Assembly (NCBI GenBank): GCA_937873105.1
Contig: CALMWD010000038.1
Location: 1 to 11,330, forward strand
Reading direction: 5' to 3'
DNA: 11,330 nt
Source of the DNA: an uncultured Rhodanobacteraceae bacterium
GTDB taxonomy: Bacteria; Pseudomonadota; Gammaproteobacteria; Xanthomonadales; Ahniellaceae
Part shown: positions 1 to 7,165 of the stretch, in pieces
Numbering within the stretch: the stretch's first letter is position 1
Layout: each line of letters begins with the position of its first letter
The notes under the pieces: generated by a model
Database searches by the model: none
What the model was told of the DNA's origin: nothing
What the model saw: only the letters and a program-made list of their open reading frames with translations
Position numbers and translations under genes: made by a program

Positions 1-1059
1 CCGGCCGCGCTCGGCTACGTCGAGGGCCTGAACTTCACCGAGCCGCTGTTCGTGTTCGCGATCATGGTCGTGGCGGCGAGCCGCGCCGTGCTGCAGATGT
101 CGCGATGGCTGGTCGCGTTCAATGCCCGCCTGCTGCCGCTGCCGCAACCCATGGCCTACTTCCTGGTGACGATGAGCCTGGTGCCGCTGCTCGGGTCCTT
201 CATCACCGAGCCGGCGGCGATGACGTTGGCCGCGCTGATCCTGCGCGACGGCTTCTACGCGCAGCCGATCAGCCAGCGCCTGAAATACGCGACGCTCGGC
301 GTGTTGTTCGTCAACATCTCCATCGGCGGCGTGCTGACGCCGTACGCGGCGCCGCCGGTGCTGATGGTCGCCGGCACCTGGGGCTGGGACATCGGCTTCA
401 TGATGAGCCATTTCGGCTGGCGCGCCGCGATCGCCGTGCTGTTCAACGCGGCCCTGCTGACTTTCCTGTTCCGGCACGAGCTGCGCGCCTTGCCGCCGGT
501 GACCGAGGACCGGAGCGAGCCGCGCGTGCCCGGCCTGCTGGTGTTCTGGCACCTGGCCCTGCTCGCTGGCGTGGTGCTGTTCGCGCACGACCCGCCGGTC
601 TTCCTCGGCCTGTTGCTGCTGTTCCTGGCCATCGCCGAGGCTTATCCGCAGCACCAGAACAAGTTGCTGCTGCGCGAAGCCCTGCTGGTCGCGTTCTTCC
701 TCGCCGGATTGGTCGTGCTGGGCGGCCTGCAGCGCTGGTGGCTGCAGCCGCTGCTGACGCAGATGAGTCCGGACCAGGTGTTCTTCGGCGCCACCGCGCT
801 GACCGCGATCACCGACAACGCGGCCCTGACCTACCTCGGTTCGCTGGTCGAAGGGCTGTCGGACGAGTTCAAGTACGCGCTGGTCGCGGGTGCGGTGACC
901 GGCGGCGGCCTGACCGTCATCGCGAACGCGCCGAATCCGGCCGGGTTCTCGATCCTGCGCGTGCGCTTCGACGAGGAGTCGATCAGTCCGATCGGCCTGC
1001 TGCTCGCGGCGCTGGCGCCGACGGCGGTGGCGATCGTGTGCTTCTGGTTCCTGCCCTGA
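1..1059 (+). CDS. Putative Na+/H+ antiporter, 3' part (5' end outside window)
   Basis: The frame is open from base 1 to the TGA at 1057-1059, giving 352 visible residues; the true start lies to the left. It is a very hydrophobic, polytopic inner-membrane protein with roughly eight or nine visible membrane segments. Two half-membrane-like motifs stand out: PLLGSFITEPAAMTLAALIL (window residues about 61-80) and AITDNAALTYLGSLVEG (about 270-286). They are followed by GGGLTVIANAPNPAG. Paired S/T-D/E-N-A loops of this sort are typical of the NhaD/ArsB/CitM ion-transporter superfamily, and the whole resembles the family annotated as putative Na+/H+ antiporter (Pfam Na_H_antiport type). The likely role is cation/proton exchange, but the exact ion is inferred. 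An internal ATG at 64 or 52-ish start is not favoured because the frame upstream reads as good membrane protein. It ends 46 bases before a convergent gene. Confidence 0.75.
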   Translation, partial: PAALGYVEGLNFTEPLFVFAIMVVAASRAVLQMSRWLVAFNARLLPLPQPMAYFLVTMSLVPLLGSFITEPAAMTLAALILRDGFYAQPISQRLKYATLGVLFVNISIGGVLTPYAAPPVLMVAGTWGWDIGFMMSHFGWRAAIAVLFNAALLTFLFRHELRALPPVTEDRSEPRVPGLLVFWHLALLAGVVLFAHDPPVFLGLLLLFLAIAEAYPQHQNKLLLREALLVAFFLAGLVVLGGLQRWWLQPLLTQMSPDQVFFGATALTAITDNAALTYLGSLVEGLSDEFKYALVAGAVTGGGLTVIANAPNPAGFSILRVRFDEESISPIGLLLAALAPTAVAIVCFWFLP

Positions 1060-1066
1060 TTCTTGC

Positions 1067-1093
1067 TCCCCTCTCCCATCAAGGGAGAGGGGA
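1067..1093. terminator. Perfect C/T-rich hairpin between convergent genes
   Basis: Bases 1067-1077 (TCCCCTCTCCC) pair perfectly with 1083-1093 (GGGAGAGGGGA) around a 5-base loop, ATCAA. It sits in the 46-base gap between the stop of the antiporter gene (plus) and the stop of the HD-hydrolase gene (minus), where a bidirectional terminator is expected. No clear T-run follows on either strand, so intrinsic termination is uncertain. CCCCTCTCCC/GGGAGAGGGG hairpins are, from general familiarity, common repeated intergenic elements in Xanthomonadaceae genomes, so it may be a dispersed repeat with a terminator or mRNA-stabilising role. Confidence 0.55.
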
Positions 1094-1105
1094 AAGGCAT
1101 ACGGC

Positions 1106-2170
1106 CTACTGCAGGTCCCAGGCGACGCGCTGCTGCGCGCGCAGCACGTCGGCGCCGCTGTAGCTGTCCTTCGCACGCTCGCCGAATTCGGCGCGCAGGC
1201 GGCGCGACATCTCGCGCACCTTGTCGGCGTTGGCGGCCTTGCCGGGCGCATAGACGCGTTCGCCGAGCGGCGAGCAGAAGCGGTGCAGTTCGAAGAAATA
1301 GCGTTCCTGGCCGCCGGTGACGAAGCCGAGCATGGGCGCGCCGGATTCGACCGAGTCGAGCGAGCGCCCGGCGCGCATCTCGCGTTCGCCGGCGAGGCGG
1401 GCGGAACTGTCGCTGAGTTCGATGAAGCTCTCGCCGACGTTCGCGGTGTCGAGGTCGGAGGCGATCAGGGCCAGGTCGAGGGCGCGGCCGACGTCGGGCT
1501 CGCCCTGCCAGCCGGGATGGACGCGGTCGAGTTCGCGCGCCAGGTGCGGCGCCAGCGGGCCGCCGGTGTGGATCACCTCGGCGGTGTTGTAGGCGCGCCG
1601 GTCCACCGGCTGCGGCCGCGCGTCGAAGGTGCTGCCGGCGATCATGATCTCCAGCGCCAGATACAGCCCGCGATCGTGGCCGCGGTCGAAGCCGCAGCGG
1701 TCGAGGATGCGCTGGGTCTCGGCGATGCTGGCCGCCTCGTTGCTGCCGACCGGATGGCCGGTATCGACGATCTCGCGCTGGCGCAGGTCGTGGCAGCTGG
1801 CGAACAGGCTGAGCGCGATCCAGTCCATGCCGGCCAGCGCATGCGGGCCGGCTTCGCGCATGACGCGGGTGATGCGGCGATCGAGGATTTCGAGCGCGTG
1901 CATCTCGTTGTGGTAGTCGTGGTAGTCGTTGCCGAAGCGGCCATGGCGCACCGCCAGCCGCACCAGGCTCAGGGCCAGCGCGCGCTCGGCGCGATCCCAG
2001 GCGCGGGCGATGGCGTCGCCGAAATGTTCGGCGAGCAGGGCGCGGCGGCTGGCGAACAGGGCCAGCACGTCCGGTCGGCGCTCGCCGATCAGGCGCAGGG
2101 CCTCGTCGGGATCCTGCAGGCGGATCTCGATCGCATCGGCGGGAAAGCTGTCCTGCAAACCTTCGATCAC
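1106..2170 (-). CDS. HD-superfamily metallohydrolase resembling class I cyclic nucleotide phosphodiesterase
   Basis: The product has 354 residues, starts at a GTG (2170-2168) and ends at TAG 1106. No signal peptide or membrane helix is visible, so it is probably cytoplasmic. The core reads YHNEMHALEIL (H87, H91), then CHDLRQ (H127, D128), then GHPVGSNEAAS (139-148), then ASDLDTANVGE (D239). This is the metal-site order of eukaryotic-type class I phosphodiesterases: YHNxxHA, HDxxHPGxxN, and a later ADL. The second-His-to-HD spacing of 36 residues also matches what I recall for PDE4. In those enzymes the residues hold Zn and Mg and hydrolyse cAMP or cGMP. The HD and HPG motifs are separated here by an extra stretch of about ten residues, so substrate is unknown. 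A start further upstream is not obvious: the frame stays open but lacks ATG, GTG or TTG. It lies 62 bases downstream of radC on the same strand, with a possible promoter of its own. Molecular role beyond phosphohydrolase is inference. Confidence 0.7.
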   Translation of the reverse strand: MIEGLQDSFPADAIEIRLQDPDEALRLIGERRPDVLALFASRRALLAEHFGDAIARAWDRAERALALSLVRLAVRHGRFGNDYHDYHNEMHALEILDRRITRVMREAGPHALAGMDWIALSLFASCHDLRQREIVDTGHPVGSNEAASIAETQRILDRCGFDRGHDRGLYLALEIMIAGSTFDARPQPVDRRAYNTAEVIHTGGPLAPHLARELDRVHPGWQGEPDVGRALDLALIASDLDTANVGESFIELSDSSARLAGEREMRAGRSLDSVESGAPMLGFVTGGQERYFFELHRFCSPLGERVYAPGKAANADKVREMSRRLRAEFGERAKDSYSGADVLRAQQRVAWDLQ

Positions 2171-2207
2171 GGCCTTGGGCGTACGCCCCTCCCCGGGTGT
2201 TCCGGCG

Positions 2208-2213
2208 AGTATA
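2208..2213 (-). promoter_or_regulatory. Possible -10 element for the HD-hydrolase gene
   Basis: Read on the minus strand the bases are TATACT, five of six matches to TATAAT, placed in the 62-base gap between the radC stop and the GTG start at 2170. A transcript would begin near 2201 and have a leader of about 30 bases. A GGGGAGGGG tract (2194-2186) lies in that leader, 15 bases from the GTG, which is farther than usual for a ribosome binding site. No convincing -35 box is seen at 16-18 bases upstream, so this is tentative. Confidence 0.3.
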
Positions 2214-2232
2214 GCGATCTTGGTTTTGCGCC

Positions 2233-2907
2233 CTAGAGCAGGCCGCGGGCGGCCAGCGACAGCGGCCGGCCTTCGCCGACGATGAAATGATCGAGCAGGC
2301 GGATGTCGACGAGCGCCAGCGCCTCGCGCAGGCGCCGGGTCACGGCGATGTCGGCGGCGCTCGGGTCCGGCGACCCGCTCGGATGGTTGTGCGCCACGAT
2401 GATCGCCGCGGCGCGGTGGTGCAGGGCGCGGCGCACCACTTCGCGCGGATGCACGCTGGCGCCGTCGAGCGTGCCGAAAAACAGCTCCTCGAAGGCGAGG
2501 ATGCGATGACGCGTGTCGAGGAAGGCGGCGGCGAACACTTCCTGCGGGCGGTCGCGAAGGTTCAGCGCGAAGTAGTCGGCCACGCTGTCCGGGTCGCGCA
2601 CCGCGTCGGGTTTGCTCAGGCTGCTGGCGAGATAACGTTGCGCCAGCGCGGTCACCGCACGCAGCTCGGCCTGCTTGGCCGGGCCGATGCCGCGGATGCC
2701 GGCGAGGGCGCGGCCCTCGTGCGCGAATAGGCCGGCCAGACCGCCCGATTCCTGCAACACGCGACCGGCGAAGGCCAGCACGTCCTCGCCGCGTTGCCCG
2801 GTGCGCAGGAACAGGGCCAGCAGTTCGGCGTCGGACAGGGCCCCGGCGCCGTGTCGCAGCAGGCGTTCGCGGGGACGTTCATCGGGATCGAGGTCGGTCA
2901 GGCGCAT
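2233..2907 (-). CDS. radC: RadC family protein (JAMM/MPN+ domain, UPF0758)
   Basis: The 224-residue length is that of standard RadC proteins. The N-terminal region has the [20 protein letters not shown] signature (11-30), followed by a helix-hairpin-helix stretch at about 71-85 ([14 protein letters not shown]). The C-terminal half is the JAB/JAMM metalloprotease-like domain, with [15 protein letters not shown] carrying H173, H175, S183 and D186, an exact HxHx7Sx2D motif, plus the upstream glutamates E140/E141. The motif is intact, so metal binding is expected. RadC was first linked to DNA repair, but that E. coli phenotype was later attributed to another gene, and the true function remains unsettled. 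The ATG at 2907 is preceded by GGAA at a 6-base distance. It is divergent from coaBC, the arrangement familiar from other gammaproteobacteria. Confidence 0.95.
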   Translation of the reverse strand: MRLTDLDPDERPRERLLRHGAGALSDAELLALFLRTGQRGEDVLAFAGRVLQESGGLAGLFAHEGRALAGIRGIGPAKQAELRAVTALAQRYLASSLSKPDAVRDPDSVADYFALNLRDRPQEVFAAAFLDTRHRILAFEELFFGTLDGASVHPREVVRRALHHRAAAIIVAHNHPSGSPDPSAADIAVTRRLREALALVDIRLLDHFIVGEGRPLSLAARGLL

Positions 2908-3015
2908 GGTCGGTTCCGGGACGGAGGGACAGTTTCGGCCGTCGTCCCCGTCCGGACATCGGACGCATGCGCCGATTCGGCTACGATTGGTCGCAAATTC
3001 GCTTCGGAATCCTCC
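2908..3015. promoter_or_regulatory. Divergent radC / coaBC intergenic region
   Basis: This 108-base gap must hold the promoters of radC (minus) and of the coaBC-dut-algC run (plus). On the plus strand TACGAT at 2982-2987 is a plausible -10 (four of six matches), about 30 bases before the coaBC GTG; the bases 17 upstream (TCGGAC) match a -35 poorly. No clear sigma70 promoter was recognised for radC, and no operator palindrome stood out. Confidence 0.35.
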
Positions 3016-4221
3016 GTGTCCGCATCACTCCAGGGGTTGCGCTGCCTGCTCGGCGTCAGCGGCGGCATCGCCGCGTACAAATCGGCCGATCTGGTCCGGC
3101 GCCTGCGCGATGCCGGCGCCGAGGTCCAGGTCGTGCTGACCGAGAACGCCGCGCGGTTCGTGACCGCCCAGACCTTCCAGGCCGTATCCGGCCGGCCGGT
3201 GCGTGCATCGCTGTGGGACGAGTCCGCCGAAGCGGCGATGGGGCATATCGAACTGGCGCGCTGGGCCGAAGTCATCCTGGTCGCGCCGGCTTCGGCCGAC
3301 CTGATCGCGCGCCTCGCCCAAGGCCAGGCCGACGATCTGCTGAGCACGCTCTGCCTCGCCAGCGAGGCCTCGCTGCTGATCGCGCCGGCGATGAATCGGG
3401 TGATGTGGGCCAAGCCGGCGACCCAGGCGAACATCGCCTTGCTGCAATCGCGCGGCGCGATCGTGCTCGGTCCCGGCAGCGGCGACCAGGCCTGCGGCGA
3501 GACCGGGGCCGGGCGCATGTGGGAACCCCTGCAACTGGTCGCTGCCCTGGCCGAGCGCCATGCCGGGTCGCGACGGCTGGCCGGGCGCAAGCTGCTGGTC
3601 AATGCCGGACCGACCTTCGAGGACATCGATCCGGTGCGTTTCATCGGCAATCGTTCCTCCGGGCGCATGGGCTTCGCGATCGCAGAAGCCGCCGCTGCCG
3701 CCGGCGCCGAAGTGACCCTGGTCGCCGGACCGGTCGATCTGGCGACGCCGCGCGGCGTGCGCCGCATCGACGTGCGCTCGGCGCGCGACATGCATGCCGC
3801 CGTGCTCGCCGCGCTGCCGGCCGATGCCTTCATCGCCACCGCGGCCGTGGCCGACTATCGCGTCGAGCAGCCGGCCGAGCAGAAGATCAAGCGCAGCGCC
3901 GAAGCGCTGACCCTGCAGCTGGTCCCGAATCCGGACATCGTGGCCGACATCGCGAAGCACGCGCAGCGGCCCGCCCTGGTCGTGGCCTTCGCGGCCGAAA
4001 CCGAAAACGTGGTCGAGAACGCGCGCGGCAAGCTCGCACGCAAGGGCGTGGACCTGGTCTGCGCCAACCGGGTCGGCGCCGACTGCGGCTTCGAACGCGC
4101 CGACAACGCGCTGGACGTGGTCGCGGCCGACGGCGAATGGCATTGGCCGCAGGCGCCGAAGACGGAACTGGCGCGGCGCCTGATCGATCTGGTCGCGGCG
4201 CGGCTGGGAGCGGGTTCGTGA
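3016..4221 (+). CDS. coaBC: Bifunctional phosphopantothenoylcysteine decarboxylase / phosphopantothenate-cysteine ligase
   Basis: It catalyses two consecutive steps of coenzyme A synthesis in the cytoplasm: CoaB joins 4'-phosphopantothenate to cysteine using CTP, and CoaC, an FMN protein, decarboxylates the product to 4'-phosphopantetheine. From the GTG at 3016 the product is 401 residues, close to the E. coli enzyme (about 406). The CoaC half begins [16 protein letters not shown] (11-26) and shows the active His77 ([10 protein letters not shown]), the PAMN loop with Asn127, and Cys160 in [12 protein letters not shown]. Each is offset by two from E. coli H75, N125 and C158. The CoaB half shows NAGPT, then GNRSSGRMG with Asn212 (E. 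coli N210), then ADYR and EQKIKR (about 288-293). The frame is open further left, but that part overlaps radC and lacks family sequence, so GTG 3016 is chosen; its ribosome site (GGAA, 3006-3009) is weak. It overlaps dut by four bases. Confidence 0.96.
   Translation: MSASLQGLRCLLGVSGGIAAYKSADLVRRLRDAGAEVQVVLTENAARFVTAQTFQAVSGRPVRASLWDESAEAAMGHIELARWAEVILVAPASADLIARLAQGQADDLLSTLCLASEASLLIAPAMNRVMWAKPATQANIALLQSRGAIVLGPGSGDQACGETGAGRMWEPLQLVAALAERHAGSRRLAGRKLLVNAGPTFEDIDPVRFIGNRSSGRMGFAIAEAAAAAGAEVTLVAGPVDLATPRGVRRIDVRSARDMHAAVLAALPADAFIATAAVADYRVEQPAEQKIKRSAEALTLQLVPNPDIVADIAKHAQRPALVVAFAAETENVVENARGKLARKGVDLVCANRVGADCGFERADNALDVVAADGEWHWPQAPKTELARRLIDLVAARLGAGS
4218..4221 (+). promoter_or_regulatory. 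GTGA start/stop overlap coupling coaBC and dut
   Basis: The dut GTG start (4218-4220) overlaps the coaBC TGA stop (4219-4221) in a GTGA tetranucleotide, and no separate strong ribosome binding site is apparent beyond GGGAG at 4205-4209. Such overlaps usually mean translational coupling by re-initiation, which would tie dUTPase output to CoaBC translation. Confidence 0.6.
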
Positions 4222-4676
4222 CACATCGCCTTGACGTCCGCATCCTCGATGCCCGCCTCGGCCGCGATTTCCCGCTGCCGGAATACGCTACCGCCGCGTC
4301 CGCAGGCATGGACTTGCGGGCCATGGTCGAGGCGCCGCTGACGCTGGCGGCGGGCGCCACCGCCCTGGTATCGAGCGGTCTCGCCGTCCACATCGCCGAT
4401 CCGGGGCTGGCGGCGGTGGTGTTGCCGCGCTCGGGACTTGGCCACAAGCACGGCATCGTGCTCGGCAACCTGGTCGGGCTGATCGACGCCGACTACCAGG
4501 GTGCGCTGATGCTGTCGGTGTGGAACCGTTCGCAGGCGGCCTTTACCATCCAGCCCGGCGATCGCCTGGCCCAACTCGTTCTGGTGCCGATCGTGCGCGC
4601 CGAACTCAATCTCGTGGATGAATTCGTCGCGAGCGATCGCGGCGCCGGCGGCTTCGGCCATACCGGCCGGCAATGA
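4218..4676 (+). CDS. dut: Deoxyuridine 5'-triphosphate nucleotidohydrolase (dUTPase)
   Basis: It hydrolyses dUTP to dUMP and pyrophosphate, keeping uracil out of DNA and feeding dTMP synthesis; the family acts as a trimer in the cytoplasm. The product is 152 residues from GTG 4218, the normal length. All five dUTPase motifs are present in order: [39 protein letters not shown] and the C-terminal [10 protein letters not shown]. The catalytic aspartate of motif 3 falls at residue 90, the same number as in E. coli. Translation is probably coupled to coaBC through the four-base overlap, and the stop is 16 bases before the sugar mutase gene. Confidence 0.97.
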   Translation: MTHRLDVRILDARLGRDFPLPEYATAASAGMDLRAMVEAPLTLAAGATALVSSGLAVHIADPGLAAVVLPRSGLGHKHGIVLGNLVGLIDADYQGALMLSVWNRSQAAFTIQPGDRLAQLVLVPIVRAELNLVDEFVASDRGAGGFGHTGRQ

Positions 4677-4692
4677 CGGAGCAGGATCAGGC

Positions 4693-7134
4693 ATGAAGTT
4701 CGCATTCGGACTCGGCAAAAAGACGGCGCTGCAGGCCGCGATGGAAAGCCAGAAGGCGCCGTTGGATGCGCAGCGCCTCGGCATCACCGCTGGCGTCGGG
4801 CTGGCCCTGGTGCTGGCCGTGGTGTCGCTGTTCGACGGCGTCCAGCGTTGGCGCGAGGAGGCCGCGGCGGCGACGCTGGATGAAGCACGCGCCGCACTGG
4901 TTGCATCGATCGGCGGCGTCGTGCGCCAGCAGACCCAGCGCATCGCGCAGGCCGCCCGCGATACCGAGCTGACCATGGCGATCACCGGCTTCGACAGCGT
5001 CGCGCAGATGCGCGCAGAGCAGCGCCTGCGCGCGCTGGTGCCGGAACTGGTCGATGCCGAGTTCCACGATGCGAGCCTGCCCGATCTGATCGAGGCCGAC
5101 CTGGCCAAGTTCGGCTACGCCAAGGCCGACATCCTGGCCGAGGCGCGCGAGTCGGACGGCAGCGCCCGCGCCCAGATCCACGCCTGCGGCGAGGCGCAGT
5201 GCCTGGCCTTCGCCGAGCCGATCCGCAACGGCGACGCCGTCGTCGGGTACGTCTACGCCCTGCTGCCGCTCGATCCGGTGGCCAGGCAGTTCGACGCGGC
5301 GGTCGTCGGCGGCGGCCGCCTCGACCTGCGCCAGGGCAAGTCGGCGCAGTCCGCCGGCGTCGTCCTGAGCATCGACCGTTCGGCGGCGGGCTCCGATGTC
5401 CCCGACGTCATCGAGCCCGTGCCCGGGTCGCTGCTGCAGGTGGCGACGCGCAAGCCCAGCCTGTTCCGGCTCGGCGACGCGCTCGGGTTCTTCGAGGAGC
5501 GCGGCGCGAGTTCACTGCTCGTGCAGGGCCTGCTGGCGCTCGCCATCGTGGGTGGGCTGGTCTATCTGCGGCAGCGTCTGCCCAAGCTGGCCACTCCGCC
5601 GGACGGCGAGGTCATGGCCGAGGCGAATTCGCGTACGACGATGGAACAGGTGCAGCAGAAGCTCGCTGCCAATGCCGCTGCCGAGGCTGCGGCCGGCGAC
5701 GCCGAGCAACAGGCCATCGAGGTAGCCGAGATAGCGCCGGCCGCGAAGCCGGCGCCGGCCGGGGCGCTCGACCGCAGCATGTTCCGCGCCTACGACATCC
5801 GCGGCATCGTCGACCAGAACCTGACCGCCGGTACCGCCCAATTGATCGGACAGGCCATCGGTTCGATCGTGCGCGAGCAGGGCATGAGCGAAGTCTGCGT
5901 CGCGCGCGACGGCCGCCTGTCCGGGCCGGAGTTGTCGCAGGCCCTGATCCGCGGCCTGCGCATGGCCGGCTGCGACGTCATCGACATCGGCGCGGCGCCG
6001 ACGCCGGTGCTGTATTTCGCGACCTACCACCTCAACACCGGCAACGGCGTGATGGTGACCGGCAGCCACAATCCGCCCGACTACAACGGCTTCAAGATCG
6101 TGGTCGGCGGCCAGACCCTGGCCGAGGACGCGATCCAGGACATCTTCGCGCGCATCGTCGAGGGCCGGCTCGCGCACGGCAACGGCGGCCTGAGTTCGGT
6201 CGACGTCAAGAACGACTACATCGAGCGCATCACCGGCGACGTCCAAGCGATGCGGCGCATGAAGGTCGTGGTCGACGCCGGCAACGGCATCGCCGGCGCC
6301 TTCGGCCCGCAGGTGCTCGACGGCATCGGCTGCGAGGTCATGCCGCTGTACTGCGAGGTCGACGGCCGGTTCCCGAACCATCATCCCGATCCGTCCGACC
6401 TGCACAACCTCGACGACCTGAAGATCGCGGTGAAGCAATACGACGCCGACATCGGCCTGGCCTTCGACGGCGACGGCGACCGCCTGGGCGTGGTGACCAA
6501 AGCCGGCGACGTGATCTTCCCGGATCGGCTGCTGATGCTGTTCGCCGAGGACGTGCTGACGCGCAATCCGGGCGCCGCCATCATCTACGACGTCAAGTGT
6601 ACCGGGCAGCTATCCGAGCACATCCTGCGCAACGGCGGCAGCCCGGTGATGTGGAAGACCGGCCATTCGCTGATCAAGGCCAAGATGCGCGAGGAAGACT
6701 CGGCGCTGGCCGGCGAGATGAGCGGCCACTTCTTCTTCGGCGAACGCTGGTACGGCTTCGACGACGGCATCTACGCCGCCGCGCGCCTGATGGAAATCCT
6801 GGCGCAACGCGACGAAACCCCGGACGCGGTCTTCGCCACCCTGCCCAAGGGCGTGAGCACGCCGGAACTCAAGATCCCGATGGCCGAGGGCGAACACTAC
6901 GCCTTCATCGAACGCTTCCGCGAACGCGCCAAGTTCCCGGGCGCCAAGGTCACCACGATCGACGGCGTGCGCGCCGACTACAAGGACGGCTTCGGCCTGG
7001 TCCGCTGTTCGAACACCACGCCCTGCCTGGTGCTGCGCTTCGACGCCCTGAACAAGATCGGGCTCGACCGCATCCAGGACAGCTTCCGCAGCCAGTTGCT
7101 GGCCGTCGAGCCGAACCTGAACCTGCCCTTCTGA
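4693..7134 (+). CDS. algC: Membrane-anchored phosphomannomutase/phosphoglucomutase (AlgC type, long form)
   Basis: The C-terminal part (about 363-813) is an alpha-D-phosphohexomutase that interconverts hexose 6- and 1-phosphates for LPS, exopolysaccharide and nucleotide-sugar supply. Its active-site elements are intact: phosphoserine S458 in TGSHNPPDYNG, metal loop DGDGDR with D592/D594/D596, sugar loop GEMSGH (E675, S677), and phosphate-binding RCSNTT (R771). All are offset by exactly 350 from the 463-residue P. aeruginosa AlgC numbering I recall (S108, D242/244/246, E325, R421). The N-terminal part is a second module: short cytoplasmic tail, membrane helix about 31-47, a periplasmic domain of about 225 residues with a C165-x4-C170 pair, a second helix about 275-292, and an Ala/Glu-rich linker to about 362. 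The mutase domain would thus face the cytoplasm. ATG 4693 is preceded by AGGA at 6 bases; the open frame left of it overlaps dut and is not used. Long forms are known in pseudomonads and xanthomonads; the role of the outer domain is not known to me. Confidence 0.92.
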   Translation: MKFAFGLGKKTALQAAMESQKAPLDAQRLGITAGVGLALVLAVVSLFDGVQRWREEAAAATLDEARAALVASIGGVVRQQTQRIAQAARDTELTMAITGFDSVAQMRAEQRLRALVPELVDAEFHDASLPDLIEADLAKFGYAKADILAEARESDGSARAQIHACGEAQCLAFAEPIRNGDAVVGYVYALLPLDPVARQFDAAVVGGGRLDLRQGKSAQSAGVVLSIDRSAAGSDVPDVIEPVPGSLLQVATRKPSLFRLGDALGFFEERGASSLLVQGLLALAIVGGLVYLRQRLPKLATPPDGEVMAEANSRTTMEQVQQKLAANAAAEAAAGDAEQQAIEVAEIAPAAKPAPAGALDRSMFRAYDIRGIVDQNLTAGTAQLIGQAIGSIVREQGMSEVCVARDGRLSGPELSQALIRGLRMAGCDVIDIGAAPTPVLYFATYHLNTGNGVMVTGSHNPPDYNGFKIVVGGQTLAEDAIQDIFARIVEGRLAHGNGGLSSVDVKNDYIERITGDVQAMRRMKVVVDAGNGIAGAFGPQVLDGIGCEVMPLYCEVDGRFPNHHPDPSDLHNLDDLKIAVKQYDADIGLAFDGDGDRLGVVTKAGDVIFPDRLLMLFAEDVLTRNPGAAIIYDVKCTGQLSEHILRNGGSPVMWKTGHSLIKAKMREEDSALAGEMSGHFFFGERWYGFDDGIYAAARLMEILAQRDETPDAVFATLPKGVSTPELKIPMAEGEHYAFIERFRERAKFPGAKVTTIDGVRADYKDGFGLVRCSNTTPCLVLRFDALNKIGLDRIQDSFRSQLLAVEPNLNLPF

Positions 7135-7165
7135 ACGACCCACGCATCACCGAAGAGGAACCCCG

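Noticed and set aside
1283..2236. A 317-codon plus-strand frame antisense to the HD hydrolase
   Set aside because: Low-complexity Ala/Gly/Val/Asp composition without motifs, whereas the opposite strand carries the metal-site motifs.
2794..3015. Earlier start for CoaBC inside radC
   Set aside because: The extra residues are an antisense reading of radC and of the promoter gap; family similarity begins just after GTG 3016.
4618..4692. Earlier start for the sugar mutase at 4618
   Set aside because: It would overlap the dut motif 5 region and add non-family residues; ATG 4693 has a proper ribosome site (AGGA) and lies directly after dut.
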